The notes below the pieces were generated by a model, which was not told where the DNA came from, did no database searches, and saw nothing but the letters and a program-made list of their open reading frames with translations. Both the position numbers and the translations under genes were made by a program. Of a stretch of 64,000 nt of DNA, positions 44,294-53,479 are shown piece by piece. Source of the DNA: Paenibacillus sp. FJAT-26967 (GTDB lineage Bacteria; Bacillota; Bacilli; Paenibacillales; NBRC-103111); NCBI RefSeq assembly GCF_001541095.1, contig NZ_LMXH01000001.1:1004048-1068047 (forward strand), in the 5' to 3' direction. The first letter of the stretch is position 1, and each line of letters starts with the position of its first letter.

Positions 44294-44544
44294 ACTTAAA
44301 TAATTCATTTCATTGTTAAGAAAATACTGCCACATCAGGTGTGACTGTACACTCAGGTCACGGGCCGGATGGTTTAAGATGATATGTGGTGAACTGTATC
44401 ATAAATAGTCCGAAATTTCATACGAAATACAAAATGAGGACAATTCTGTAAAATAATATTTATATAAGAACAGCATTAATGATACTATGGATATGGGTAT
44501 TTTTACCTACTGTTTAACACAAACATTAACTGAGGAGAAATCAA
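44294..44544 (+). other. AT-rich gap before the helicase-nuclease gene
   Basis: 251 bases with no gene. GTGAC-TGTACACTCAG-GTCAC near 44341-44361 is an inverted repeat that could be an operator; the rest is AT-rich and likely holds the helicase promoter. No convincing -35/-10 pair was pinned down. Confidence 0.4.
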
Positions 44545-47500
44545 ATGCAGGAAATACTGAAACTATATCGAGATCGTTTGACAGATCTTACTGCAAATAA
44601 TAAAAGTCTCAAACTGATGAGGCTCACTAATAAAAACCATTTTGACATTCACTCATTTGCGAATATTGAAAAGGGGCTTGAAACATGTGTTATGGAAGGT
44701 GTTTGTGCACAGAAAGACGAGATAATTCTTATTCCACAGAGTAGTCTTGAGGAAGAAGCTGTCCTTGCAAATCGTAAACTCATCCAACTCAAGAGAGAAA
44801 TTGATCTCATTGAACAGGAAACTGGGAATAATCCATTCTACGTTGGTTATGGTTTTCTTGAAGGTTATTTAGTACCTAATTTTTTTATCAGATGTCCTAT
44901 TTTATTCTATCCAGTGAGATTGTCTAGAAAAAACGTAAATAATAAACCGTTTTGGATGTTAGAAGTAGGCGAAGAGGCTTCTCCATTTATTAATCGAACT
45001 TTCATCATGGCTATTCATAAGTACGTCGGAGGAGACATAAGTTTATCGATACAAGAAGAGTTGTCTTCATTGCCTGCTAATTTACCAGAGATTTTACCTT
45101 ATATTTATGAACTTCTTAGGAAACACGATATCTCCTTGACATTAGAGACTTCCCAAGTAATCATGCCCTTTAAAAACATGAAGAAGGAAAACATTCCAGA
45201 AGGTAAAAAGGGATTTACGTTGTATCCCTATGCATTAATGGGCAAGTTCCAGCAATCTGCTAGTACTTTGTTAAACGATTATAATTCATTGCTTGAAAAC
45301 ATGCCCGAGACTGGGTTCTTAAATGAGCTATTTAACGGGTCGGAAAATAGTGAAGGCGATTTTGATGAAATATCACTTGAAGAGTTGAATAAGGTACATC
45401 CTTCAGAGAATTTCTTTGTTCTTGATACAGATGCGAGCCAAGAAGCGGTGGTAATTGCTTCAAGAAATAAAAAAGGACTCATTGTGCATGGTCCACCTGG
45501 AACAGGGAAATCCCAGGTAATTGTAAATTTAATTGTTGATCGTATGTCAAAAGGGCAAAAAGTGCTATTAGTGTGTCAAAAACCCGCCGCTCTTGATGTT
45601 GTGTATAATCGATTAGGACAAATCAATTTACAAAGTCATGTGGCTTTAGTACATGACTTTAATAAGAACAAGGTAGATGTGTATGGAAAAATAGCTTCGG
45701 TCATTGATCGAGCTTTACCTAAGACAGGACAGGATTATAGCCGCATCTCTAACGAAAAGCATGTATTAGCAGAAAAGCTAAATCAAATTGCAAGTGCCTT
45801 GCACAAAGAACGTCCGTTTGGAAAAAGTCTTTTTAATTTGTACAGTATGGCCAAATTGGATCAGGCTCAGATCATCGAGGTAGAAGATTTACTAAACAAC
45901 CTAACTTATAATGATTTGGAATCGCATCTTGTTGATCTTAAGACAATTATTGAACTTAAAAAGAAGTACGATAATCGTAACTATCCATGGAGCAAACGAA
46001 AGAGCTTCGCTGCCTTCACAGTAAAGCAACATCTGGAATTAAATAGTATATTAGAACCGATGGTTATGGACATTAAAAAAGCCGTTGAAGTAAAGAGAGA
46101 AACCAGTGTATTGTTTGAACCTGTATATTATCTTGAGAACATGCCCGTACTTCAAGAGTTGGAAAAAGCGATTGTGGCGCTGAAAGAGCGAGGTTTGTAT
46201 AAACATATTACAAAGTTTTTTAATGATGAGAAACGAGAGTCCGATAACGAAGTTTATCTTGAAATGGTTAGACAAAATTATGGGATACTTCTAAAAAAGA
46301 TAAACATTTTAAATCATCGGCCAGAACCTATTACTAATCTTTCTTATGAAGAGGCTACAAAATGGAATGAGAAAATTACTAAATTTGATGAATTTAATAA
46401 GAAGCTAACGAGGTTCCTTAATTCTAATTGGTACTCATTAAAAAAGGAAGTTCAAGAACATTGTAAGGCAAATGGGATTTCCTTTGATGGTCATTCTGTG
46501 CGAGAGTACCAAGAGAAGATTGAATCCTTCTTATTATTTGAAAAACTTCGTCTAGATACACTTGATGTACCCTTCTTTTCGGATTCTACGATGGAGAATA
46601 AAATCGAACAGTGGAATACCTGGTTGAAGTTAAAGGAGAAGTCGATCCAATTTCTTCATGCCTTTGTGCAAGCACAAGTGGCATTCCCGCAGTTGCTTAG
46701 GAATCCAGAGAGTAATAGCGTTCTAGAAGATTATCATAGCGAAGCTGGTGTTAAACAAGTTCAAGGACTTATAAAATTAGCCGAACTTACTAAAGAACTG
46801 CATATAAAATTAAGTAGTTTGAGATTATATTTGATCGATGAACAAGTTAATGATCTTAAACAACAGATTAATGCGGGTATATATAACCCTTCTGACTATG
46901 AAGGTCTACATAAAACATTGAACCAGTTCGATAGCTTATGTCGCTTGGATCAAATGAAGGAGGAGTTAGGGAGTTTTAAAAATGTTTTGCTCGAGCGATG
47001 TGCTAAGAAATCATCACTCGAAGATACTCCAGATGTAGTTACATACTGGATTGATGTTATTCGAAACAGTTTTTTACACGCTTGGATTCTACAGATTGAA
47101 TCTACCGATCCTCAAGTTAAGGATGTCTCGACAGAGATTTACGATCGGAACTTGGCGAGATTCAGAGATCTACTAAAGGAGAAACGCAAAACTGTTCCAT
47201 CACTGATTGATTCGGTACTGGCGAATACATCAGCTCAGGTAGTAGGGAGCACGAGGCAAAAGCTAAAACATGAATCTAATAAGAAACGAAAACTAATTCC
47301 TCTTCGTCAAGTTGTTGGGCACTTCTATGAGGATTTATTAAAGCTTATTCCGTGCTGGTTATGTACACCTGAAGCAGTCAGTGCCATTTTTCCAATGAAT
47401 CAGGATATGTTTGACCTCGTCATATTTGATGAGGCTTCACAGTGTCCTGTTGAGAACGCCGTCCCTTCGATTTATCGTGCCAAGCAATTGATAATTGCTG

Positions 47501-48708
47501 GGGATGAGAAACAGCTTCCACCTAGTTCTTTCTTTCAAGCTTCCAGTGATGATGAAGACGAAGAGGAAGAAGATAATGCTGCTTACGTTGATAATACGGA
47601 CAAACATGCGAAAAGCTTATTAGAATGGGCAAAACCGAAATTCCCTGATAAATGGTTAACATGGCATTATCGTTCTGAGTACGAAGAGCTCATTAATTTT
47701 TCGAACTATGCTTTTTACGATAAAAGAGTCCAAATTGCTCCTTCAGTTGCAAAGGGTGGCGATTCAAAACCTATTGAATTTATCAAAGTGGATGGCCAGT
47801 GGGAAAATCGATCCAATCGAATTGAGGCGGAAAGAATCGTAGATACCGTTATTGACGTTCTTCAAAATGATACAAGGAAACCAACGCTTGGGATCATAAC
47901 ATTTAACAAACAACAGGCTGATTTAATTAATGATGTGTTTGAAGCAAGAATGGCGGCTAATACAGATAACAAAATGCTGATCGAGGAAGCCAAGTCGCGG
48001 AAAAATGGTGAAGAGAACGTAGGATTATTTATTAAAAACATTGAAAATGTTCAAGGTGATGAGAGGGATGTAATTCTTTTCTCAGTGGGCTATGCAAAAG
48101 ACATGTCGGGGAAAATGGTTAGTCAATTTGGCCCGCTTTCAAGAGATGGCGGAGAAAATCGTCTGAATGTTGCGATCTCTAGGGCGAAGAAAAAAGTATA
48201 TATTGTCTGTTCATTTGAGCCAAGTGAATGGACAAGAGTTGAAACGTATGCCAGAGGGGTTAAATTGTTCAAACGGTATTTAGAATATGGTAAAGCCATA
48301 TCTGATAACAACTATGAACTGGCTCAGTCAATGCTAAATGGGCTCGTGGATGCTACGAATGTACAGGACTTACACAACCAGCTGATATTTGACAGTGGAT
48401 TTGAAGAAGAAGTTTGCCATGCTTTACGGGCTCGTGGATATGAGGTTCATACTCAAGTAGGTTTCTCGGGATATCGAATAGATTTGGCCATCGTTGATCC
48501 AGTAAGTAAGGAGAAATACATCCTGGGCATTGAATGTGATGGAGCTGCGTTTCACTCTTCAAAAGTGGCCAGAGAAAGAGATCTGTATAGGCAACGATTT
48601 TTGGAAAGTAAGGGATGGAGAATCCATCGTATTTGGAGTCGTAATTGGTGGTTGGCCGGAAATAAGGAAATTGAAAAGATTATTTCCTTGATAAAAGAAA
48701 TTGCCTAA
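44545..48708 (+). CDS. COG1112-type SF1 helicase with C-terminal PD-(D/E)XK (MTES_1575-like) nuclease domain
   Basis: A 1387-residue multidomain ATPase. After about 300 residues of DUF4011-like N-terminal sequence comes Walker A HGPPGTGKSQ near residue 318. A mostly helical insert of about 640 residues follows, then motif II FDEASQCPVENAVPS near 963, AGDEKQLPPSSFFQ, WHYRSEYEELINFSNYAFY, VQGDERDVILFSVGY and motif VI NVAISRAKKKVYIV near 1208. From about 1280 a nuclease domain follows: FEEEVCHALRARGYEV, YRIDLAIVDP, GIECDGAAFHSS and WRIHRIWSRNWW, giving the E, D, E-x-D set of a Vsr/MTES_1575-like fold. AGGAG precedes the ATG. Related helicases occur in antiphage systems, so defence is plausible but not proven. 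Confidence 0.87.
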   Translation: MQEILKLYRDRLTDLTANNKSLKLMRLTNKNHFDIHSFANIEKGLETCVMEGVCAQKDEIILIPQSSLEEEAVLANRKLIQLKREIDLIEQETGNNPFYVGYGFLEGYLVPNFFIRCPILFYPVRLSRKNVNNKPFWMLEVGEEASPFINRTFIMAIHKYVGGDISLSIQEELSSLPANLPEILPYIYELLRKHDISLTLETSQVIMPFKNMKKENIPEGKKGFTLYPYALMGKFQQSASTLLNDYNSLLENMPETGFLNELFNGSENSEGDFDEISLEELNKVHPSENFFVLDTDASQEAVVIASRNKKGLIVHGPPGTGKSQVIVNLIVDRMSKGQKVLLVCQKPAALDVVYNRLGQINLQSHVALVHDFNKNKVDVYGKIASVIDRALPKTGQDYSRISNEKHVLAEKLNQIASALHKERPFGKSLFNLYSMAKLDQAQIIEVEDLLNNLTYNDLESHLVDLKTIIELKKKYDNRNYPWSKRKSFAAFTVKQHLELNSILEPMVMDIKKAVEVKRETSVLFEPVYYLENMPVLQELEKAIVALKERGLYKHITKFFNDEKRESDNEVYLEMVRQNYGILLKKINILNHRPEPITNLSYEEATKWNEKITKFDEFNKKLTRFLNSNWYSLKKEVQEHCKANGISFDGHSVREYQEKIESFLLFEKLRLDTLDVPFFSDSTMENKIEQWNTWLKLKEKSIQFLHAFVQAQVAFPQLLRNPESNSVLEDYHSEAGVKQVQGLIKLAELTKELHIKLSSLRLYLIDEQVNDLKQQINAGIYNPSDYEGLHKTLNQFDSLCRLDQMKEELGSFKNVLLERCAKKSSLEDTPDVVTYWIDVIRNSFLHAWILQIESTDPQVKDVSTEIYDRNLARFRDLLKEKRKTVPSLIDSVLANTSAQVVGSTRQKLKHESNKKRKLIPLRQVVGHFYEDLLKLIPCWLCTPEAVSAIFPMNQDMFDLVIFDEASQCPVENAVPSIYRAKQLIIAGDEKQLPPSSFFQASSDDEDEEEEDNAAYVDNTDKHAKSLLEWAKPKFPDKWLTWHYRSEYEELINFSNYAFYDKRVQIAPSVAKGGDSKPIEFIKVDGQWENRSNRIEAERIVDTVIDVLQNDTRKPTLGIITFNKQQADLINDVFEARMAANTDNKMLIEEAKSRKNGEENVGLFIKNIENVQGDERDVILFSVGYAKDMSGKMVSQFGPLSRDGGENRLNVAISRAKKKVYIVCSFEPSEWTRVETYARGVKLFKRYLEYGKAISDNNYELAQSMLNGLVDATNVQDLHNQLIFDSGFEEEVCHALRARGYEVHTQVGFSGYRIDLAIVDPVSKEKYILGIECDGAAFHSSKVARERDLYRQRFLESKGWRIHRIWSRNWWLAGNKEIEKIISLIKEIA

Positions 48709-48750
48709 TTAGCTATCAATGAGACTATTATGTCATTTTTGATGTTTTGC

Positions 48751-48779
48751 AGGGCCCTCCAATCAGGGTGTCCCTTTTA
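48751..48779 (+). terminator. Terminator after the helicase-nuclease gene
   Basis: AGGGCCCTC with GGG-TGT-CCCT forms an imperfect stem ending in TTTT, about 45 bases after the stop codon. Confidence 0.45.
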
Positions 48780-48875
48780 TAATTCGTTGATAGAGTGATA
48801 CGCGCGAGCCCTATGACAAATAGTTCTAAACAAAAAAACGATTACAAACTAGTATTTTAAAGGTGGGGCTTCGTC

Positions 48876-49247
48876 ATGTCTTGGTTCATGCTTTGCGCTA
48901 TTTACAACCTGTTGTTTGGCATCTTTCATTTAACTTTCTGGAAATTACTCGTATGGAAAGTCGAATTAAAGCGGGTGTCACCAGATAATAGAGCGGTTAT
49001 GCAGACGTTGAATTTGTGTTTGACATTTGTGCTTTTTTTAACGGCCTATTTGTATTTTTTCCATGCGGACGAAATGCGGACGACATCATTAGGCGAAGCG
49101 GTTACATATGGTGCAATGATATTTTGGATGGTGAGAACCATTTTACAAATCATGCTTTTTAATCTGAAGAAAAGAGTGCATCAAATACTGCTGGTTATAT
49201 TCTTGACAGGTGTGGTCGTTCATTTAGCCGCCATAGTTAACTTGTAA
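48876..49247 (+). CDS. Small four-helix membrane protein, function unknown
   Basis: 123 residues with four hydrophobic segments (about 3-24, 47-64, 73-95 and 101-121) and short loops. It starts MSWFMLCAIYNLLFGIFHLT after AAAGGTGGGG. I do not recognise a family with confidence. It lies on the same strand as menG with a 110-base gap, so co-transcription is possible; nothing links it functionally to quinone synthesis. Confidence 0.65.
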   Translation: MSWFMLCAIYNLLFGIFHLTFWKLLVWKVELKRVSPDNRAVMQTLNLCLTFVLFLTAYLYFFHADEMRTTSLGEAVTYGAMIFWMVRTILQIMLFNLKKRVHQILLVIFLTGVVVHLAAIVNL

Positions 49248-49358
49248 CATTAGCTTATAAATATGGTATATTTGTATTCACAGTTAGTGAGCAAGAGCGG
49301 CAGTTCTCTATTAAATGGGATTAAATTAAAAAATGAATTTGTGAAAGAGGGGGATTTC

Positions 49359-50063
49359 ATGTCTGAACAAACAAAGTCGGAAAGGGTTCATCATGTATTT
49401 GAAAAGATATCGAATCAATACGACTCGATGAACTCTATCATCACTTTTAAGAGACATATCGCATGGCGTCAAGATGTCATGAAACGGATGAATGTTCAAG
49501 AAGGAAGCAGAGCTCTTGATGTATGCACGGGAACCGGGGATTGGGCGATGGCATTAGCAGATGCTGTTGGAACGCGCGGAGAAGTAATTGGACTGGATTT
49601 TAGCAACAACATGCTCAAAATTGCACAAGATAAGCAAGAAAAGCAAGCTTTAAAGCAGCTTACATTTATCCAAGGCAATGCCATGGAGCTCCCTTTTGAA
49701 GATCATTCATTTGATTATGTAACCATTGGTTTTGGTTTAAGGAATGTACCCGATTATTTAACCGTTTTACGCGAAATGCACCGGGTAACAAAACCTGGCG
49801 GCAAAGTAGTTTGTTTAGAGACATCCCAACCAACATTAATCGGTTATAGACAACTTTCCCTCTTTTATATGCGTTATATTATGCCGCTGCTTGGAAAATT
49901 TATTGCCAAAAGTTATGATGAATACTCATGGTTGCAAGAATCAGCCCGTGATTTCCCGAACAAAAATGTACTTAAACAAATGTTTGTAGAAGCGGGATTC
50001 TCCAAAGTTGATGTAAAAAGCTACAGCGGCGGCGTCGCAGCCATGCATATGGCTGTAAAATAG
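49359..50063 (+). CDS. menG: Demethylmenaquinone methyltransferase
   Basis: Final methylation step of menaquinone synthesis using S-adenosylmethionine. The 234 residues, exactly the normal size, show [19 protein letters not shown], the SAM-binding [35 protein letters not shown] and the UbiE/COQ5 signature [18 protein letters not shown]. The ATG at 49359 follows AGAGGGGGA. In Bacillales menG often sits between genes for heptaprenyl diphosphate synthase subunits; here it stands alone with its own terminator, so it may be a second copy. Confidence 0.92.
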   Translation: MSEQTKSERVHHVFEKISNQYDSMNSIITFKRHIAWRQDVMKRMNVQEGSRALDVCTGTGDWAMALADAVGTRGEVIGLDFSNNMLKIAQDKQEKQALKQLTFIQGNAMELPFEDHSFDYVTIGFGLRNVPDYLTVLREMHRVTKPGGKVVCLETSQPTLIGYRQLSLFYMRYIMPLLGKFIAKSYDEYSWLQESARDFPNKNVLKQMFVEAGFSKVDVKSYSGGVAAMHMAVK

Positions 50064-50159
50064 ACGGAACGATTGAAGGGGCTCCGAAGATATGCTTCAA
50101 GTTTAGGAGCACGGCGTCTGAATCTAGTCCTTTTCGAGCAATGTCCAAATACAAAAGTT

Positions 50160-50187
50160 AAACACACCCAATAACGGTGTGTTTTTG
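50160..50187 (+). terminator. Terminator after menG
   Basis: AAACACACC and GGTGTGTTT form a stem around CAATAAC and run into TTTTTG, about 100 bases after the menG stop. Confidence 0.75.
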
Positions 50188-50262
50188 TTATGCAGTCCGT
50201 TCGGATTTTCAACGACTCTAATTGTTCTCTCGACGGCTTTCGAAGATAAAAGTCTGATAGCA

Positions 50263-50649
50263 TCAGTTTTTTAAATTCTCCCGATTTCTTCTCAGCAGAT
50301 TGATTTGCATTTCCAGCTTTTGTTGTGCTTCGTCCAATGTTTTTCTTTGTTCAATGATTTCCATTCGTTTTTTTTCGTACACTTGCAGCAATTCTTCGCA
50401 ATATATCCCTTTATTCTCGTCTGTTTCCTGAATTTCAGGGTACTTGCAATACATGATATCCCTGATCTGGTCTATTGTTAGACCTAAGCCCAAATACATT
50501 TGTATGGTACGAACGCTTTTAACCGACGATTCATCAAATTCGCGATAATTATTGGCTAGTCGTGAAACCTGAAGCAGTCCTTTGGACTCATAATGGCGTA
50601 TGGAGCGTATGCTGGCCCCTGTATAATCTGCCAATTGGCTGATTTTCAA
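50263..50649 (-). CDS. MerR family transcriptional regulator
   Basis: 128 residues with the MerR helix-turn-helix and wing (MKISQLADYTGASIRSIRHYESKGLL, NNYREFDESSVKSVRTI) and a C-terminal coiled-coil dimer helix. The single Cys at MYCKYPEI and another at IYCEELL do not form a metal-type CxxC set, so a redox or small-molecule signal is more likely than metal. It lies 125 bases after the NmrA-like gene on the same strand, and the promoter at 52511-52542 in front of that gene group has the overlong spacer that MerR proteins act on. Confidence 0.88.
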   Translation of the reverse strand: MKISQLADYTGASIRSIRHYESKGLLQVSRLANNYREFDESSVKSVRTIQMYLGLGLTIDQIRDIMYCKYPEIQETDENKGIYCEELLQVYEKKRMEIIEQRKTLDEAQQKLEMQINLLRRNRENLKN

Positions 50650-50774
50650 CGAAAACAGCTCCTTAACATCCTGTTATTGTTTTTCCATAGTATGGCATAT
50701 CAACCTGTTCTGGACAAACAATGGAGGCACTCTTGAATGCAACAACGCCTTGATTGAGGTTGCTGCAAAGCTTA

Positions 50775-51599
50775 TTAGCTAAAGACGTGTAAATGTTCTG
50801 CAACCCATTGTGCAAACGTTCGGGCATCTCGGCGGGTCACTTCTTTAACGGTCGGTACTACGTTGTACGCTTCTTCAGGCAGATTTTCGTGCCAATTGTG
50901 TACATAATCAATCATCTCATCCGATACACCTGTTTTTTTAAGTCGTTCGCGAGCCTGCTGCTTCGTAAGTTCGTCAAATCGAATGTCCCGGCTGAGCGCT
51001 GCTGCGATGATGTTCACTTTATCGCGTGGAGTCAAAGCTTCAGGCCCCGTTAGCGTGTACGTTTTACCGGCATGCCCCGTTTCAGTTAATGCCGCCACCG
51101 CTACTGAGCCCACATCCGCCTCGTGGACGATGGCGTTTAAGGAATTGGCGAAGGGTTCCTGAACGAAGCTTGCCGTACGGATCGACTGGGCCCACGACAG
51201 TGTATTGGACATGAATTCACAATAGGGTTGAATGTGCGTCCACTCAAGATTGCTCGCTTCGGCTGCTTGTTCCACCGTTCCCTTCACACCGCTCCACAGA
51301 ATGGTAACGCGTTGTACGCCTGCTTTTACAGCCAGGTCAATGATGTCGTCTCCGGTCTGCAGAGGAGCGCCACCCCCGCTGCTGGTCATCAAGTAGATGC
51401 CCTTGACTCCTTGCATTGCCGATGCGAGCGTCTCCGGTGCCGTAAGGTCCCCATATACATGCTCTACTCCTTGGGGCAAAATATCTTTTGCCGCTGCGGG
51501 ATTACGCGTCAAAGCACGTACTTGTTGTCCGGACTGAACAAGCTGTTGAACGACATGGCGGCCGACATTTCCGGTTGCGCCTGTTACTAGAATGGTCAT
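50775..51599 (-). CDS. NmrA-like NAD(P)-binding oxidoreductase (atypical SDR)
   Basis: 274 residues with an N-terminal Rossmann motif TGATGNVGRHVVQQL, NADP-type ALTRNPAAA after the second strand and VYGDLTAPETLASAM, as in NmrA-like and azoreductase/quinone-oxidoreductase-like SDRs. YxxxK is not evident, in line with atypical SDRs that act as redox sensors or reductases. Its ATG overlaps the stop of the arylamine N-acetyltransferase gene (ATGA), so the two are translationally coupled. With a MerR regulator next to it, response to an electrophile or xenobiotic is a fair guess. Confidence 0.85.
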   Translation of the reverse strand: MTILVTGATGNVGRHVVQQLVQSGQQVRALTRNPAAAKDILPQGVEHVYGDLTAPETLASAMQGVKGIYLMTSSGGGAPLQTGDDIIDLAVKAGVQRVTILWSGVKGTVEQAAEASNLEWTHIQPYCEFMSNTLSWAQSIRTASFVQEPFANSLNAIVHEADVGSVAVAALTETGHAGKTYTLTGPEALTPRDKVNIIAAALSRDIRFDELTKQQARERLKKTGVSDEMIDYVHNWHENLPEEAYNVVPTVKEVTRRDARTFAQWVAEHLHVFS

Positions 51600-52486
51600 T
51601 GTGTCTCTCCCTTCGGATTGTGGTTTTGGAACAAATTGATACCCAGTTCCTCAAGAACATCGATTGCCTTCTCGACAGGTAGTCTCGGTAAGTTAAACTC
51701 ACGGTCGATCACTTCCCGAACCTCGTTTCGGTTAGCTAATGTGTGCTTTTCGACCTCCCCGCGGTTGTTTCGGATACTCAACACGTTGTTGACTAATGAA
51801 AGTGATTGCTGGCGATCCAATTGCCATATTTGACACCGTAAGAACGAGGTGAAAATACCGTTTGGCTTGTAATAGTTTTCGATTGCCTCTTGAAAATCAT
51901 CGAAGCGGTATATTTTGCGGATATCGAACGTCCAGTTCATTTCGGTAAGCGGCTTTCCGTCGACTTCTCTGTGGTACGTGTACGTTCCGGGTTCATCCCC
52001 CGGGCGCAGCCTAATTTCTATACCGCCAAAACGGGATACCTGATTAGGATCCGTCTCCAATCGAACGGGCTCAAAAAATGGGGCGCTGTTCCCGCAATCC
52101 ACGTACATTTCCTCTTGTTCATCCGGGAGCCGGACGAGCAGTCCAACGTGACCGCCGCCCAATAAAGCGTAGCGGCTGTGAAATCCAAGACGGTTCAACA
52201 ATTGGTTGAGGCTGCTGTTGATGACATAGCATGTTCCTCCCGTATGATGCTGAAAGAGTTGCTTCACAAACTTCTGCTCATCCTGCTGAAGCCTTTTTTG
52301 CTTGTGGTACGCTTTGAAATTCAATAATGAACTCACGTTTTCAAAAGGAATTCGATTTAGATGGGCAGTGCAAATCATTGTTAAATAGTCATAAGAAGGC
52401 TCTTGAACCGGAACTTGAATGTAGTTCAAATATTGAATAGCCCAGGGTGGTAATGATTTTATAATCAAGGTCTCCCACCTTTCCAT
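51596..52486 (-). CDS. Arylamine N-acetyltransferase family protein
   Basis: 296 residues of the NAT fold: acetyl-CoA dependent transfer to arylamines or related compounds. The catalytic triad is visible as Cys86 in TGGTCYVIN, His113 in GGGHVGLLV and Asp130 in YVDCGNSAPFF; the usual Arg before GG is Thr here. RIPFENVSSLL near residue 45 is also characteristic. It is the first gene of a minus-strand group with the NmrA-like and MerR genes, and a MerR-type promoter precedes it. Confidence 0.88.
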   Translation of the reverse strand: MERWETLIIKSLPPWAIQYLNYIQVPVQEPSYDYLTMICTAHLNRIPFENVSSLLNFKAYHKQKRLQQDEQKFVKQLFQHHTGGTCYVINSSLNQLLNRLGFHSRYALLGGGHVGLLVRLPDEQEEMYVDCGNSAPFFEPVRLETDPNQVSRFGGIEIRLRPGDEPGTYTYHREVDGKPLTEMNWTFDIRKIYRFDDFQEAIENYYKPNGIFTSFLRCQIWQLDRQQSLSLVNNVLSIRNNRGEVEKHTLANRNEVREVIDREFNLPRLPVEKAIDVLEELGINLFQNHNPKGETQ

Positions 52487-52510
52487 TTCTTTTATTAAAC
52501 CTCAAAGGTA

Positions 52511-52542
52511 GTATAAACTGTAACACTAGTGTAATAGTCAAG
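52511..52542 (-). promoter_or_regulatory. MerR-type promoter with 19-20 bp spacer and operator palindrome
   Basis: On the minus strand TTGACT (52542-52537) and TATACT (52516-52511) are 20 bases apart, or 19 if TTATAC is used as the -10. ACACTAGTGT, a perfect palindrome, sits in the middle of the spacer. Overlong spacers with a central palindrome are the hallmark of MerR-activated promoters. Confidence 0.7.
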
Positions 52543-52562
52543 CTTCGAAGCTTCGAAGCTTT
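52541..52562. repeat. Perfect 22-bp palindrome of overlapping AAGCTTCGAAGCTT units
   Basis: AAGCTTCG repeated as a self-complementary run (GAAGCTTCGAAGC at its centre), directly upstream of the -35 of the MerR-type promoter. It could be a further operator or a simple expanded palindrome. Confidence 0.6.
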
Positions 52563-52653
52563 GCTTCACGATTTTACATAGAACAGATTAAAGAGTTATT
52601 GGATATTCCCACATATGCTACAATAAATTACACGAAATATTGGGGGTAATGAA

Positions 52654-52989
52654 TTGAAGGGTAATTCATATACCATTTGGATTGAAGCGGAGCAGTGGGC
52701 CGAAGGAGAATGGAACATACATGATGATAATACGGATGTAAATGTGACATTTGAAGATGGCTCAAGATGGGTTGCTTCTTTTTTTAGCTATACAAACATA
52801 CAGACGCTTGCTAGAACGAATCAACAAACTGGCGAGTGCTTATGTGGTAAGTACTTTTGGGGAAGTGACATGATTCTTGTTGATGAATGTAGTCGCAATC
52901 GAATTGAAGAAGTTATTGAACATCTGTTAAACACAGGGGACTTTGAACGTTTATTTGATAAGTGTGATGAGATAGATTGGGGCGAATGA
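52654..52989 (+). CDS. Small acidic protein, immunity-like
   Basis: 111-residue acidic cytosolic protein starting at TTG (52654) with TGGGGGT seven bases upstream. It reads SYTIWIEAEQWAEGEWNIHD, DVNVTFEDGSRWVASFFSY and ends in an acidic helix. No family is firmly recognised; size, charge and the neighbours resemble immunity proteins of polymorphic toxin loci. There is no toxin gene beside it, so it may be an orphan. Confidence 0.6.
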   Translation: MKGNSYTIWIEAEQWAEGEWNIHDDNTDVNVTFEDGSRWVASFFSYTNIQTLARTNQQTGECLCGKYFWGSDMILVDECSRNRIEEVIEHLLNTGDFERLFDKCDEIDWGE

Positions 52990-53018
52990 AAAGAAAAATT
53001 ATAAACAGGGTGGACCTC

Positions 53019-53287
53019 ATGGGGTGGGAATCTTATAATTTTTTGCTTTTTGCTAAAGATAACAAGGCAGTGATAACATCAGATGAATATGGTGAAAGAA
53101 TGTTGATGTTTATGATAGGCAATTAAAACAGACTTTAGATTTCACGAATGAAATACAGATGCTACAAAGTAAGAAACGTTTTTTTGAAAAGAGAAGGAGA
53201 CTCATTCCAGACGATACTATTTCTGCTCCGATGCATTATGGGAAAGCATTTTGGGACTGGATTAAGGATCCAGATAAAAGGCAGTAA
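53019..53287 (+). pseudogene. Small immunity-like gene with one frameshift
   Basis: ATG at 53019, after AGGGTGG, reads MGWESYNFLLFAKDNKAVIT and DEYGER. The frame then stops soon after, but a one-base shift near 53097 continues as NVDVYDRQLKQTLDFTNEI, MLQSKKRFFEKRRRLIPDD and ends HYGKAFWDWIKDPDKRQ with TAA at 53287. The uninterrupted product would be about 89 residues. A lost A in an A-rich run explains the lesion; sequencing error is an alternative. Confidence 0.6.
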
Positions 53288-53306
53288 ACCATGGTGGTGA
53301 AGCACG

Positions 53307-53450
53307 TTGAAAGTATGGAAATATTCCACGACCGATGAATACTTTGATTTCTTAGATTTTCAGGATGCTGTTGTAGAGAAAATTCAAGTATTAGAGAAAC
53401 AAATTGTTGTAGAAATAGAATCAGTAAACATACTGGCAGGTCATCAGTGA
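53307..53450 (+). CDS. Short immunity-like reading frame, probably truncated
   Basis: TTG at 53307, with GGTGGTGAAG before it, opens MKVWKYSTTDEYFDFLDFQD and AVVEKIQVLEKQIVVEIESV and stops after NILAGHQ, 47 codons. The sequence looks like the first half of a small beta-rich protein that has lost its end. Not assigned to a family. Confidence 0.45.
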   Translation: MKVWKYSTTDEYFDFLDFQDAVVEKIQVLEKQIVVEIESVNILAGHQ

Positions 53451-53479
53451 AGCCAATATTGAGAACATAGGAGGATATA

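Noticed and set aside
44336-44365. Possible CRISPR-like or att repeat near GTGACTGTACACTCAGGTCAC
   Set aside because: A single inverted repeat with no second copy in the window; at most an operator.
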